DNA of 64,000 nucleotides from Gemmatimonadota bacterium (GTDB taxonomy: Bacteria; Latescibacterota; UBA2968; GCA-2709665), in assembly GCA_028873695.1 (NCBI GenBank), contig JAPPNU010000015.1, positions 1 through 64,000 of the forward strand. The letters run 5' to 3'. Below the pieces are notes generated by a model, which saw only the letters and a program-made list of their open reading frames with translations, was not told the DNA's origin and ran no database searches. A program made the position numbers and the translations under genes. Every line of letters starts with the position of its first letter. Positions within the stretch are counted from its first letter, which is position 1. Below are positions 17,493 through 28,283 of this stretch, piece by piece.

Positions 17493-18610
17493 CCGGACCC
17501 TTCATGCGACAGCTCGGCAAGGACCGTCCTCAGTATCCCGGCGAACAACAGCCGCTCCTCCGGTGTCCCGACCGTCACCCTGAAATACCTGTCCAGAGGC
17601 GCCGCCGCGGGTTTTCGCACGAACGCGCCGTGTCTCTGAAGCGTCTCCAGAATCGTATTCGCGCGATCGACCGTTCCGGCATCGAATGCCACAAAGTTCG
17701 TGGCTGAAGGCAGCGTGGGCAGGCCAAGACTTTCTCCCAGGCGCGCATAATCCGCCCGTCCTTCCACGACCGACCCGACGACGTTTGCCACGAAATCCGT
17801 ATCTTCAAGCGAGGCGAGCGCCCCGGCCTGCGCCACGCGATTCACACCGTAGTGGTGCCTCACCTTCTCCAGGGCCCCGGCAATGACCGCGTCCGCAACC
17901 GCATATCCTATTCGGGCGCCGGCCATCCCGTGCGCTTTCGAGAACGTGCGCATACGAATGACGCGCGGCCTGATCGGCGCCATGGCCGGCGGGGCATCCT
18001 GTGTTGCGAATTCCGAATACGCTTCATCCAGAATCAGCAGACAGCGATCCGGAAGCGCTTCTTCGAATGCCCTGATTCTCGCCGCCGGGTGCCAGGTGCC
18101 CGTGGGGTTGTCCGGATTGGACAGGTACACCAGCCGGGCCTCGGTCTCCACTGCGGCGTCGGCCAGTCCCTCCAGATCGTTTCTGTCATTCCGGTAAGGC
18201 ACGAAGTGCAGAAGCCCGCCGAACCCGTTTACGTGGTAGTTGAACGTCGGGTAAGCCCCGAGGGAGGTTACGACCGGCTCACCGGGCTCGACAAAAACTC
18301 GAACCACAAGCCCGAGAAGGTCGTCGATTCCGCTTCCGACGCTGACGTTTTCGAACGGCACACCGTGGTGACGGGCGATTGCGGCGCGGATCTCGTGGTT
18401 TTCCGGATCGTTGTACCAGCTCGACCGCTCAACTGCACGGAACATCGCCTCGCGCGCCAGCGGCGAAATCCCGAAGGCGCTTTCGTTTGCGCCTGCCCTC
18501 ACCCTGAAGGCCTCTCCGCGCCGTCGTTCCAGCGCTTCGGGCCCCACGAACGGCACCGATGCCGGCAGGCGTCGAACAATTCGCGTAAAAGGAAACCGGT
18601 CATCCATCAT
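17489..18610 (-). CDS. Histidinol-phosphate aminotransferase-like PLP enzyme
   Basis: This 373-residue fold-type I aminotransferase has an N-terminal ANESAFGISP segment (substrate binding, typical of HisC), YLSNPDNPTG (near 162), ILDEAYSEF with the PLP-contacting Asp and Tyr (near 193), and the Schiff-base Lys225 in TFSKAHGMAGAR. HisC makes L-histidinol phosphate from imidazole acetol phosphate, but paralogues act on other amino acids. No other his gene is nearby, so the specific role is uncertain. Its last codons fall in a small repeat unit. Confidence 0.82.
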   Translation of the reverse strand: MMDDRFPFTRIVRRLPASVPFVGPEALERRRGEAFRVRAGANESAFGISPLAREAMFRAVERSSWYNDPENHEIRAAIARHHGVPFENVSVGSGIDDLLGLVVRVFVEPGEPVVTSLGAYPTFNYHVNGFGGLLHFVPYRNDRNDLEGLADAAVETEARLVYLSNPDNPTGTWHPAARIRAFEEALPDRCLLILDEAYSEFATQDAPPAMAPIRPRVIRMRTFSKAHGMAGARIGYAVADAVIAGALEKVRHHYGVNRVAQAGALASLEDTDFVANVVGSVVEGRADYARLGESLGLPTLPSATNFVAFDAGTVDRANTILETLQRHGAFVRKPAAAPLDRYFRVTVGTPEERLLFAGILRTVLAELSHEGSG

Positions 18611-18646
18611 CCGGACTCCCCGGACGCAAAGTTATTCTGGCGTCCG

Positions 18647-18790
18647 TTAACCTCAATTCGCCGAAAGGCAACAGTCAAATTGGCCACAAAAAGCAGAAAA
18701 AACACAGAAGGGACCGGCGCCAAACGGGGAATTGAGGTCGTTCCCAAGGAAGATATCTCCGTTCACGTCCAGTGACCCGGCGTATCCTGG
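18647..18790 (+). repeat. Dispersed ~150-bp repeat, copy C
   Basis: It begins AACCTCAATTCG, contains a more diverged core (CCACAAAAAGCAGAAAAAAC), then GGGGAATTGAGGTCG and GTTCACGTCCAGTGACCC. It fills the gap between the aminotransferase gene and the DUF5683-like gene. Confidence 0.78.
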
Positions 18791-18864
18791 TAATCCGCAG
18801 TTTAATTGCCATTATCAGCCTGCATATATTCGATTCAACGTCCCCGAAAAACGACGAATCCTGG

Positions 18865-19359
18865 TCAAAAGCGGATTCGGAATCGCAAACGGAATTCCAG
18901 GCCTTCCTCACCCGACCCGTGCGGCTCCCCCCAGTCGACCTGGTCCAGATGCGCGTCCACGTACGCGTCGCCCATGCTGAACAGGATAAGGCCGATCGTT
19001 GTGTACAGAAAGATATTCCGTTCCGGAGTCGCGTCGACCGACGGGCGGCTTTTCAGCTGGTTCCGGCGAACGAAGAACGCCGCCGTGGAACTCACCTGCG
19101 CGAAGGCGATCAGGCTGCCCTTTATGGGCCGCCGGTTATAAAACTGCCCCCATCCCGGCAGCGCCAGCGACCGCAACATCGCGCCCCGGGCGGGCCGGAT
19201 CTCCCGGACACTGTCCACGGCCGCGGAATCCGGACTCTCCGCAGCCGCCGGAACGACCCACGTGAGCATCGCCATTCCCGCCGCGAATGCGAGCAGAATT
19301 GCGGCGGAACTCCCGCGGGCGCGATTCGCGGGTCTCCGGCTCCCGTTGTTGCGCTTCAC
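18865..19359 (-). CDS. DUF5683-like membrane protein
   Basis: This 164-residue protein has an N-terminal hydrophobic segment (about 19-40) reading as a signal or anchor. The motif SLALPGWGQFYNRRPIKGSLI (about 86-106) is the hallmark of the DUF5683/P-W-G-Q-x-Y-N membrane domain found in FCB-group bacteria. Another hydrophobic stretch (IFLYTTIGLILFSMGDAYVDAHL) follows. The function is unknown. It starts three bases after the ROK kinase stop and is the last gene of the long same-strand run. Confidence 0.7.
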   Translation of the reverse strand: MKRNNGSRRPANRARGSSAAILLAFAAGMAMLTWVVPAAAESPDSAAVDSVREIRPARGAMLRSLALPGWGQFYNRRPIKGSLIAFAQVSSTAAFFVRRNQLKSRPSVDATPERNIFLYTTIGLILFSMGDAYVDAHLDQVDWGEPHGSGEEGLEFRLRFRIRF

Positions 19360-19362
19360 GAT

Positions 19363-20301
19363 TCATGCTCCGATCGCCAATCTTGCCGCACCCAGAATTC
19401 CCGCGTCGTCTCCCAGGACGCCTGACACGATTTGCACCCGTTCCTTGACCCCCACCGTACCTCGCTCCTGAAAGGTCCTTCTGGCAGGCGCTAACAGCCG
19501 TTCCCCCGCACGCGCGAGCCCGCCGCACAGGGCCACCATCTCCACGTTCGTTACACTGACCAGACTCACCAGGCCGATCCCCAGCAGCGTACCGGTCTCT
19601 TCGAACATGGCGCGGGCAAACGCGTCTCCGGCTTCCGCAGCCTCGAAAATTCCCTGCGCGGTCAGTCCGTCCGCGGTCAGCGCCGTCTCGGGCGATTCGA
19701 TCTCAAGCCGTTCCCGGGTCCGCCTCACCATCGCCGTCGCGGAGACATAGAGCTCGAGACAGCCGAAATTCCCGCAGGGGCAGCGGGGGCCGTTCCAGTC
19801 GATGGTTACGTGGCCCACCTCCGCCGCGTTGCCGTTGAACCCATGCATCAATTCGCCGTTGCATATCCAGCCGCCGCCGACACCCGTGCCCAGCGTCACG
19901 CACAAAAAATGAGGCGCCTTCCTGCCGGCGCCCTGCCACTGCTCGCCAAAAGCCGCGAGATTCGCATCGTTGTCCACCACCACCGGCATTTCAAGCGCTG
20001 CCTCCAGCCGGTCTCTAAGTCGCACGCCGTGCATGCACGGCATATTCTCGGGAGAAATAATGACGCCATTGAAGGGGTCCAGCGGGCCCGGCGCGCCGAC
20101 GCCCACGCCGCGTACTTTCGTTCCGCCCGCTTCACGAAGCACCTGCCTGACGCACGTCGCGATTCCCGAAATCACGCGATCGGCGCCCAGTTCGGGTTGT
20201 GTGGGGCATCGGGACCGCGCGACGATTTCGCCCGTGTCCGTCACCAGGCCCGCGCGGGTATTGGTTCCGCCCAGGTCGACGCCGACCGCCAGTGCGCTCA
20301 C
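19363..20301 (-). CDS. ROK-family sugar kinase (glucokinase-like)
   Basis: This 312-residue ROK protein has the phosphate-binding opening VGVDLGGTNTRAG, GVGAPGPLD, the catalytic Asp in VVDNDANLAAFGE, GTGVGGGW and the zinc motif CPCGNFGCLE (about 165-175). It lacks an N-terminal winged helix, so it is an enzyme rather than a NagC-type regulator. Glucokinase or a related hexose/N-acyl-hexosamine kinase is likely. The start overlaps the aldolase stop by four bases (ATGA), indicating translational coupling. Confidence 0.9.
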   Translation of the reverse strand: MSALAVGVDLGGTNTRAGLVTDTGEIVARSRCPTQPELGADRVISGIATCVRQVLREAGGTKVRGVGVGAPGPLDPFNGVIISPENMPCMHGVRLRDRLEAALEMPVVVDNDANLAAFGEQWQGAGRKAPHFLCVTLGTGVGGGWICNGELMHGFNGNAAEVGHVTIDWNGPRCPCGNFGCLELYVSATAMVRRTRERLEIESPETALTADGLTAQGIFEAAEAGDAFARAMFEETGTLLGIGLVSLVSVTNVEMVALCGGLARAGERLLAPARRTFQERGTVGVKERVQIVSGVLGDDAGILGAARLAIGA

Positions 20302-20939
20302 ATCCCGGCCCGCGCCTGTTTCACGGCATCCACAAAGGCTCGGGCGGTTGCCGTCAACGCGGGCCAGTCCTTCTCCGCCACCGCCCGCTTATCCACCATC
20401 GCGCTTCCCGCCCCCACCGCGCAGGCGCCCGCCTTGATGAACTCCGGGGTCGTCATCGCGTCAACGCCGCCCGTCGGCATCAGGCGCACCTGGGGCAGCG
20501 GACCCTTGACATCCTTGAAATAGGCAGGACCGCCCACACCGGCAGGGAAAACCTTGACCATGTCCGCCCCCGCCTGCCACGCGGCAAGAATCTCCGTAGG
20601 CGTGAACCCCGCCGGCATCACCACCTTTCCGTAACGCTTTGCCATCGTGATCACGTCCGGATTCAGGGTGGGGCCCACGACGTATTCCGCCCCTGCCAGA
20701 ATGGCTGCGCGCGCGGTCTCCGGGTCCAGGACGGACCCGACGCCCACGATGGTGTCCTCCATTTTCGCGGATGCCTCCTCAATGACCCTGAGCGCCCCCG
20801 GAACGGTCATTGTCACTTCGATGGCAACCACGCCGCCTTCCCTGAGCGCCCGGGATACATCCATCAGTTCCGTGGGCGAGTCCGCCCTCAGAACCGCCAC
20901 CACCCCGCAGTCGATAATTCGATCCAGCACACCCGCCAT
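20298..20939 (-). CDS. eda: 2-dehydro-3-deoxy-phosphogluconate aldolase
   Basis: This 213-residue class I aldolase is of the KDPG/KHG family. It cleaves 2-keto-3-deoxy-6-phosphogluconate to pyruvate and glyceraldehyde 3-phosphate. The Schiff-base lysine lies in ADMVKVFPAG (near residue 130), with the general-base Glu in VAIEVTMTVPGAL (near 40) and the phosphate-binding PTGGV. It sits directly between the KDG kinase and the ROK kinase genes, giving a coherent ketodeoxygluconate route. Confidence 0.92.
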   Translation of the reverse strand: MAGVLDRIIDCGVVAVLRADSPTELMDVSRALREGGVVAIEVTMTVPGALRVIEEASAKMEDTIVGVGSVLDPETARAAILAGAEYVVGPTLNPDVITMAKRYGKVVMPAGFTPTEILAAWQAGADMVKVFPAGVGGPAYFKDVKGPLPQVRLMPTGGVDAMTTPEFIKAGACAVGAGSAMVDKRAVAEKDWPALTATARAFVDAVKQARAGM

Positions 20940-20971
20940 ACGATATTCTCCTCTGTCTGTGGGATCGGCAG

Positions 20972-22015
20972 TTAGCGCCTGATTCTGGCTGCGGCGCCCT
21001 GCATGGCGGATTCCGCCTCCGCCCGTGTCGCCCAGTTTACGTCGCCCAGGAAGGTATGCGCAAGCGCCGAATACGCGCCGGCGAAATCGACCGCCGCCTG
21101 GGGATCCACCCCCTCGATCAGGGCGGATATCAGCCCTGCCGAGAAACTGTCCCCGCCTCCGACGCGGTCGACCATTTCCAGGTCCTCGTAGATTCGAGAC
21201 AGGTAGAATGCTTCACCGTCGAACAGGAGCGTTCGCCAATCGTTCAGCAGTCCCGTCTTTGCAACCCGCAGGGTTGTGCCCACGTAGTCCACGTTCGGAT
21301 AGGATTCGACCGCCCTGCGCGCCACGTCCTTATAGCTATCGGGATCCAGTTGACTGTAATCATCTTTCGAACCCTCCGCCTTCAACCCCAGGACCTTCTC
21401 GAAGTCCTCTTCGTTGCCGATCAGTACCTTGACCAGCGGAACAATCCTGCTGCTGGTTTCCTGTGCTTTCTCCGAACTCCACAGCTTCGACCGGAAGTTC
21501 AAGTCATAGCTCGTCGTCACTCCGGCCTCGCTGGCCGCCTCCAGGGCTTCCAGCGTCGTATCCGCGGCGCTGCTGGAAAGCGCAGGCGTGATGCCGCTGA
21601 CGTGAAACCACTTCGCGCCGTCGAAAATGGACGTCCAGTCCACCATGCCGGGTTCGATATTCGAAATCGCAGAATTCGCCCGGTCGTAGGTCACCGCGCT
21701 GGCCCGCGGCCCGACGCCCAGTTCGACGTGGTAAAACCCGTTCCGTTCGAAACCGACGCCGTCAAAATCCACCCAACGTATATTGGACATGTCCACGCCG
21801 TGTTCGCGGCCCTTGTTCCGAATGATCCAACCCGTCCAATTGTCCACAAGCCGGGATACCCACGCCGTTTTCAGACCCAGGTGTGCGCAGGCTACCGCCA
21901 CGTTGTACTCGCCTCCTCCTATCTCGACGTCCAGACTGGTAGAATTCTCCAGCCGGCGGTATTCCGGCGACGACAATCGAATCATCGCCTCACCGAAGGT
22001 TACCACGTCATACAT
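20972..22015 (-). CDS. PfkB-family sugar kinase (2-keto-3-deoxygluconate kinase)
   Basis: This 347-residue PfkB (ribokinase-fold) kinase opens MYDVVTFGEAMIRLSSPEYRRLEN. A sugar-binding GGGEYNVAVACAHLGL segment lies near 33 and the catalytic and anion-hole motif DRVGGGDSFSAG near 290. Neighbouring eda makes KDG kinase (phosphorylation of 2-keto-3-deoxygluconate to KDPG) the most likely function. The length is slightly above the usual ~310-340. It begins 34 bases after the zinc peptidase stop. Confidence 0.87.
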   Translation of the reverse strand: MYDVVTFGEAMIRLSSPEYRRLENSTSLDVEIGGGEYNVAVACAHLGLKTAWVSRLVDNWTGWIIRNKGREHGVDMSNIRWVDFDGVGFERNGFYHVELGVGPRASAVTYDRANSAISNIEPGMVDWTSIFDGAKWFHVSGITPALSSSAADTTLEALEAASEAGVTTSYDLNFRSKLWSSEKAQETSSRIVPLVKVLIGNEEDFEKVLGLKAEGSKDDYSQLDPDSYKDVARRAVESYPNVDYVGTTLRVAKTGLLNDWRTLLFDGEAFYLSRIYEDLEMVDRVGGGDSFSAGLISALIEGVDPQAAVDFAGAYSALAHTFLGDVNWATRAEAESAMQGAAARIRR

Positions 22016-22049
22016 TGTTCCCTCCTCAAAGAATACCAGGGCGTGGTTT

Positions 22050-22745
22050 TCATTCGTCGCTTCCGCCCAGAAGGCCGGACAGGATCAACAGCCGGAACAG
22101 GGAAAGCACCGCCACCAGCGCCGACGCAACGTAGGTCCAGGCCGCCGCATTCAGTACCTTTCGGGCCGCGGGGATTTCTTCCCGGGTGAGATATCCGCCG
22201 TCCTGGAGAATGGCAATTGCCCGGCTGCTGGCATTGAACTCCACCGGCAGCGTGACGAGCCCGAACAGGACGGCGAACGAAAAGAATATGATGCCAAGTT
22301 GAAGCATCAGTCCGGATTGAAAGAAAAATCCAATGAAGAACAGGGGCATGCCCACCCAGGAACCGAAATTGGCCACAGGAACGATATTCGTCCGCAGGCT
22401 CAGGGGAAAGTACCCGTGCGCGTGCTGAAACGCGTGGCCGGCCTCATGCGCCGCTACGCCGATGGCCGCGAGCGAACGCGAACCGTATGTGCTGTCCGAC
22501 AGGCGCAGCGTATGGTCCCGCGGATCGTAGTGATCGGTCAGCTTGCCGCCAACGTTCTCCACCTTCACCGAAACGCGGCCCCGCCGCAGGATATCGCGGG
22601 CGACCCGGTCCGCGGTCCATCCGCTTCGGGAACCGAATTCATCATACCTGGCGAACGTCCGCTTGACCTTGAACTGCGCCCACAGCGCCAGGATGAACCC
22701 CGGAATCACGAGAATCAGTGTCGGGTCCCAGAAGAAAGGAAACAT
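22050..22745 (-). CDS. Zinc metallopeptidase, YugP family
   Basis: This 231-residue membrane peptidase has the zinc site GVAAHEAGHAFQHAHGY (HExxH, near residue 115) between hydrophobic segments: an N-terminal helix and three C-terminal helices with LPVEFNASSRAI, a conserved YugP-family block carrying the third ligand. The substrate is unknown. The placement after fmt is common in many phyla. It is probably part of the tgt-yajC-fmt run. Confidence 0.88.
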   Translation of the reverse strand: MFPFFWDPTLILVIPGFILALWAQFKVKRTFARYDEFGSRSGWTADRVARDILRRGRVSVKVENVGGKLTDHYDPRDHTLRLSDSTYGSRSLAAIGVAAHEAGHAFQHAHGYFPLSLRTNIVPVANFGSWVGMPLFFIGFFFQSGLMLQLGIIFFSFAVLFGLVTLPVEFNASSRAIAILQDGGYLTREEIPAARKVLNAAAWTYVASALVAVLSLFRLLILSGLLGGSDE

Positions 22746-22801
22746 AGACGCAACACCTCCTTCGAAAAAGTCTACGGCGTTTTCATGTGACGCGACGTCG
22801 T

Positions 22802-23758
22802 CTATTGGCGGTTCCTGATGGCGTCACCGAAGATCTCCCCGGATTCGATCCGGTAACCGCGCACGAGTTCGGCGCCGGTCATCCGCCCCTTGCCCGCCGG
22901 CTGCACTTCTTCAAGCGCGACGGTTCCTTCGCCGGCGGCAATCACACATCCCTTCCTCCCGTCCGCCACGACCACCTCGCCGGGCAGCCCGGCTCCGCCG
23001 GCGACCGAAGCCCGATGCACCTTCAGATATTCGCCTCTCCAGGTCGTAAACGCTCCCGGATACGGGTTGGTTCCGCGAACCAGATTGCGGATCGGCGCCG
23101 CACCGCGGGTCCAGTCAATCCGGCCGTCCTCCTTCTCCAGCCGGGGCGCTCGCGTGACCCCCGCGTCCGGCTGGGGCTTCGATGCCAATTCGTCTCTTTC
23201 CAGCCCTTCGACAACCCCCGCAAGTGCATCCGCACCCAACATCCGCAATCGATCCGAGAGCTCTCCCGCAGTTTCGTCCGGACCGATCCCTACGACCTGC
23301 TGAAACAGCAGATCCCCCGCGTCCACCCGCCCGGACAGGCGAAATACGCTGATGCCGGTTTCAGTTTCCCCCCGGATAATCGCCCAGTTGATCGGGGCCG
23401 CCCCACGGTATTTCGGCAACAGAGACGGATGCAGGTTCACTGAGCCGAGCGCCGGAATTTTCAGAACGACCCGCGGCAATATGACGAACGCGACCACGAC
23501 GAAAAGATCCGCGTTGAAGCGCCGAAGCCGATCCAGGAAGTCCGTGGCCTGCAGGGAGCGCGGCTGCATTACAGGAAGCCCCAACCGGTGGGCGGCCGTC
23601 TTCACGGGAGTCGGCGCCAGTTTCCGTCCTCGTCCACGCGGCCGGTCCGGTCGGGTCACGACCGCGGCGATTTCGTGGCCGCAGGCGGCCAGACGATCCA
23701 GGGACGGCACGGCGAAGTCGGGCGTCCCCATGAATACCAGCTTCACATCCGTCTCCAA
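22802..23758 (-). CDS. fmt: Methionyl-tRNA formyltransferase
   Basis: This 318-residue Fmt formylates the initiator Met-tRNA using 10-formyl-THF. The opening KLVFMGTPDFAVPSL, the catalytic Asn/His region NLHPSLLPKYRGAAPINWAI (about 108-127), the Asp in GDLLFQQ and a C-terminal tRNA-binding beta-barrel domain are all visible. The length is normal. Peptide deformylase (def), often adjacent, is not found in the window. Confidence 0.95.
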   Translation of the reverse strand: METDVKLVFMGTPDFAVPSLDRLAACGHEIAAVVTRPDRPRGRGRKLAPTPVKTAAHRLGLPVMQPRSLQATDFLDRLRRFNADLFVVVAFVILPRVVLKIPALGSVNLHPSLLPKYRGAAPINWAIIRGETETGISVFRLSGRVDAGDLLFQQVVGIGPDETAGELSDRLRMLGADALAGVVEGLERDELASKPQPDAGVTRAPRLEKEDGRIDWTRGAAPIRNLVRGTNPYPGAFTTWRGEYLKVHRASVAGGAGLPGEVVVADGRKGCVIAAGEGTVALEEVQPAGKGRMTGAELVRGYRIESGEIFGDAIRNRQ

Positions 23759-23812
23759 TCAGGGATCCGATTTCTCCTGAATCCCGGGTACGATTCCGTG
23801 TCAGGTCCACGA

Positions 23813-24139
23813 TCACTTTTCTTCCACAACCCGGGAAACCGATCCCCTGGAAACCTCAACGCGGACTTCCTTAGCGACCTGTACGACCAGGATACCGGCA
23901 TCTTCCTTAATACCCACAATCGTACCGTGAATGCCCCCGGACGTCACGATTTTATCCCCCTTCTTCAGTGCATCGATCATCGCCTGCTGCGCCTTCTGCT
24001 TTTTGATCTGCGGGCGAAAGATCAACAGGTAGACGACGATGACCATCAACAACAAAGGGAAAATCTGCACGAGAAATCCCGGGCCGGACCCATCGGTCGG
24101 CTGGCCGCCCATAGCGAATGCTTCGCTTACGCCAAACAA
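23813..24139 (-). CDS. yajC: Preprotein translocase subunit YajC
   Basis: This 108-residue protein has one membrane helix (LVQIFPLLLMVIVVYLLIF, about 24-42), then RPQIKKQKAQQ and the conserved soluble block LKKGDKIVTSGGIHGTIVGI. YajC associates with SecDF in the inner membrane and supports protein export. The tgt-yajC order is standard, but secD and secF do not follow: fmt does. Confidence 0.93.
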   Translation of the reverse strand: MFGVSEAFAMGGQPTDGSGPGFLVQIFPLLLMVIVVYLLIFRPQIKKQKAQQAMIDALKKGDKIVTSGGIHGTIVGIKEDAGILVVQVAKEVRVEVSRGSVSRVVEEK

Positions 24140-24212
24140 AGGTAACCCTCCTTGAAGGAATCAGGTATATGAATTGAACGGGAAAAACGCTTCGCTTGCA
24201 GATACTGCGGTG

Positions 24213-25732
<1,520 letters not shown>

Positions 25733-26932
25733 TTACCTGACGGCTTTGCCGGCGCTGACGAATTCGATGCCCTGTTTTTCGAGTTCCGGCAGCACGCGTT
25801 CGAGCGCGGCCAGAGTGGCCGGCCTCGCGCTTCCAATGCCGATTACCGTTCCGGTTACGCCGGCCATTTTCGCCAGGGCTTCGACGGATTGTTCGACCGA
25901 CTCCTGTGTCTCCCTTCGATCCAGGAACATTGCGTTTCGTCCGGCGGGCATCCCCATCTCCTCCGCGACTGACCAGGCCACCGAGCGCGGACTGGTGAAG
26001 CTGTCCACGAAGAAGAGACCGTGGCGGTCTATTTCTTTCAATACGCTGCGGATTGCCGCCGGGTCCTCCGTCAAACGCGACCCCATATGGTTGTTGATTC
26101 CCCTTGCCTGAGGCAGGTTCGCTCGCGCCGCCCGAATCAGCGTCCTGATTTTTTCCGGTGGATGGCCCATCAACACCGCGTTCGGACCCGGGTCATGGCG
26201 AGGATAGTCCAGGGGTTCCATCGACAGATACGCCATGACGCCATGCCCGGCCGCAGCCGCCTGCTCCGCGATCCAGGCGGTTTTTTCCCGGCCTGGAAAG
26301 ATCGAGAACGTGATCGTCTGTTTCAACGCGCAGAATCCACGAATCAACGCCTCGTCCTGATATCCGAAATCGACCACTATTATGGCGACGCGACCCGGCA
26401 GTCGATTGAGCCGGGCGTTTCGTTTCAGTATGAACTGATTCGTGCGGACACCATCCAGGCCCACAGATATCGACAGTCTCGCGCCATTGCGGTCTTCCAC
26501 GGCTTCAACGACGTCGCCGCCCAGACGCCGAGCAAGCCGGGTCAGTTGCAGATTGAACACCGCCAATGGCAGCCCGTCGGGCACGTCGGTAGTCATCACC
26601 CAGCGGGCGGTACCGCCGGTCTGCGCCTGCGACCGCCTGATGGACGCGACGCCTTCCGGAACACCGAGGTCTTTCAGAACCGCGGGCGCCCGTGATGCCA
26701 CGGAATCTGCAAACGCCAACGGGTCTGCAGGAAGCGTCCGCCATTGCGCCTGCTGATTCAACGCGATTTCCTGCACGGAGGCGGGGGCCTTGACCTCGCG
26801 CCAGCGCATCCACCCGGCCAGGCCGACCGCCAACGCCAGCACAAACGCAAGCGTCCAGAGACGCAATGACATCGGGCGCCTCCTGCGGGCCATCCTCATT
26901 CGGCGGGAACGCCTGTTGGAAGTCTTTGCCAT
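25733..26932 (-). CDS. Divergent polysaccharide deacetylase family protein (YibQ/DUF610)
   Basis: This 399-residue protein starts MAKTSNRRSRRMRMARRRR, a highly basic N-terminus, then one membrane helix (LWTLAFVLALAVGLAGW, about 24-42). The C-terminal 230 residues form the divergent deacetylase barrel: VAIIVVDFGYQDEAL, the conserved NNHMGS motif, FFVDSFTSPRS and a family-typical end. The classical NodB metal residues are largely rearranged in this family, and its activity is not settled. It is probably an envelope protein. The longer frame to 27019 was rejected because the added residues look non-coding. Confidence 0.85.
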   Translation of the reverse strand: MAKTSNRRSRRMRMARRRRPMSLRLWTLAFVLALAVGLAGWMRWREVKAPASVQEIALNQQAQWRTLPADPLAFADSVASRAPAVLKDLGVPEGVASIRRSQAQTGGTARWVMTTDVPDGLPLAVFNLQLTRLARRLGGDVVEAVEDRNGARLSISVGLDGVRTNQFILKRNARLNRLPGRVAIIVVDFGYQDEALIRGFCALKQTITFSIFPGREKTAWIAEQAAAAGHGVMAYLSMEPLDYPRHDPGPNAVLMGHPPEKIRTLIRAARANLPQARGINNHMGSRLTEDPAAIRSVLKEIDRHGLFFVDSFTSPRSVAWSVAEEMGMPAGRNAMFLDRRETQESVEQSVEALAKMAGVTGTVIGIGSARPATLAALERVLPELEKQGIEFVSAGKAVR

Positions 26933-27299
26933 AGCAGTATGAAAGATCGCGATACCGTCCTGGCCGGCGGAATCCCGACCCGGCGCGGGCAAGCCGGTCG
27001 CGACGTACGCCGGGGTCAACCGGAGCAGGGGAAACTAATGGATTCACTCGGGGGAGGAATGCCGGGCCCGAATTCCTGAGCACGGGAGATGAAGCGCGTC
27101 CGTGGCAAGAAGCTGTCTTAAAATTTCCGGTGAGTTCCCGAGCGCGAGCGAAAAAATGGCGGTTAAGGCGGGAAAATCCGGCTATGAGAGGCGAGCAAGC
27201 GCAGCCTCGATCTCGTAAGACGGGTGGATCTGACCAACGCCGACCGACGCTTTTGCAGCCGCGCGAAGACCGCTGGGAATATTAAGACAGCTTCTAAAT
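26933..27299. other. Intergenic region containing MITE copy 1
   Basis: There is no gene. The region is dominated by the element at 27108-27295, and the remaining ~170 bases upstream of the deacetylase gene should include its promoter. Confidence 0.45.
27108..27295. mobile_element. MITE, copy 1 (AGAAGCTGTCTTAAAATT ends)
   Basis: This 188-bp element begins AGAAGCTGTCTTAAAATT and ends with the near-perfect reverse complement (one mismatch). It is closely related along its length to the 33123-33336 copy. It is non-coding, and its right end abuts the stop of the M50 protease gene. Confidence 0.8.
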
Positions 27300-28283
27300 T
27301 CAGGGTACCGCAAAACTGATGGGCCGCGGCACAAAACAGAGTACGAAGATGATGAGTGAGAGATATCCCAACAGTTTCCGAAACGGATCGAGGACCAGAT
27401 CGGGGTCGCCGGTAGGGGAATGACGGCGTCCCAGCGCCAACGCGATGAGTATCCAGATGAGCCATCCCGGCCAACGGGTATCCAGCCAGGTTGAGACACG
27501 ATCCTGGACGTACAGCCAGTCATACGGCGGCCCCAGCGCCCACATGCCTCCAAGAAGGACCAGCGCCGCCTTCGAAACCAGCGCGTGGATGCGGGCCCCG
27601 CCGAATGCGTACACGATATGCCCGCCGTCGAACTGCCCCACGGGCATGAGATTCAGTGCGGTCACAAAGAGTCCCAGCCAGCCGGCCACGAAAATCGGAT
27701 GATCGTAAATCGCCAGGCCTTCGGGGAGATCTCCGATAATCTGATTCGTCAGCCACCCGCCCAGAATGGAATTGCCGAGTGAAATCCCGCCTGCGGCAAA
27801 GGTTGAGACGGGCACGATCTCGGACAAATGCAATCCGACGATCAGGGCAAGCACGGCAACGATGAAGCCGGCGAGCGGTCCGGATGCCCCGATGTCCATC
27901 AGCGCACGCCGATTCGGAATGCGGGACCTGATTTTGATTACCGCGCCAAGGGTTCCGATGAATGACGGAAAGGGAATGAAATAGGGCAGGGTTGCGCGGA
28001 CCATCCAGCGGCGTGAGGTGAGGTAGTGCCCCATCTCGTGGATACCCAGAATCAAAAGCAGGGTTCCGGAGAACGGAAGCCCCAGAACCAGATATTTCGG
28101 GCGCCACAGCAGATCCGTAGAATGTAAATCCCGTGGAATGGACTCCGGTGAAACCGCGAGAAGCATGCCGACCGCCATCTGCGTACCCGCCGTTGTCGTC
28201 GTGTACGCCGTAAGTGCGAACAACAGGACGTTGAGCCAGATGCGGTCTTTGGTGTCCCGTCCGGGAAGTGTGTCACCATTCAT
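27300..28283 (-). CDS. Site-2 protease family zinc peptidase (M50)
   Basis: This 327-residue multi-pass membrane protease has the zinc site GIHEMGHYL (HExxH, about residue 97) and the second motif LMPVGQFDGGH (about 232) with the third ligand Asp, both in membrane helices as in S2P/RseP enzymes. Around eight hydrophobic segments are visible. No PDZ domain is seen. Substrates are probably membrane proteins. The start at 28283 was chosen because the upstream in-frame extension looks unlike coding sequence. The gene ends against a MITE. Confidence 0.87.
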   Translation of the reverse strand: MNGDTLPGRDTKDRIWLNVLLFALTAYTTTTAGTQMAVGMLLAVSPESIPRDLHSTDLLWRPKYLVLGLPFSGTLLLILGIHEMGHYLTSRRWMVRATLPYFIPFPSFIGTLGAVIKIRSRIPNRRALMDIGASGPLAGFIVAVLALIVGLHLSEIVPVSTFAAGGISLGNSILGGWLTNQIIGDLPEGLAIYDHPIFVAGWLGLFVTALNLMPVGQFDGGHIVYAFGGARIHALVSKAALVLLGGMWALGPPYDWLYVQDRVSTWLDTRWPGWLIWILIALALGRRHSPTGDPDLVLDPFRKLLGYLSLIIFVLCFVPRPISFAVP

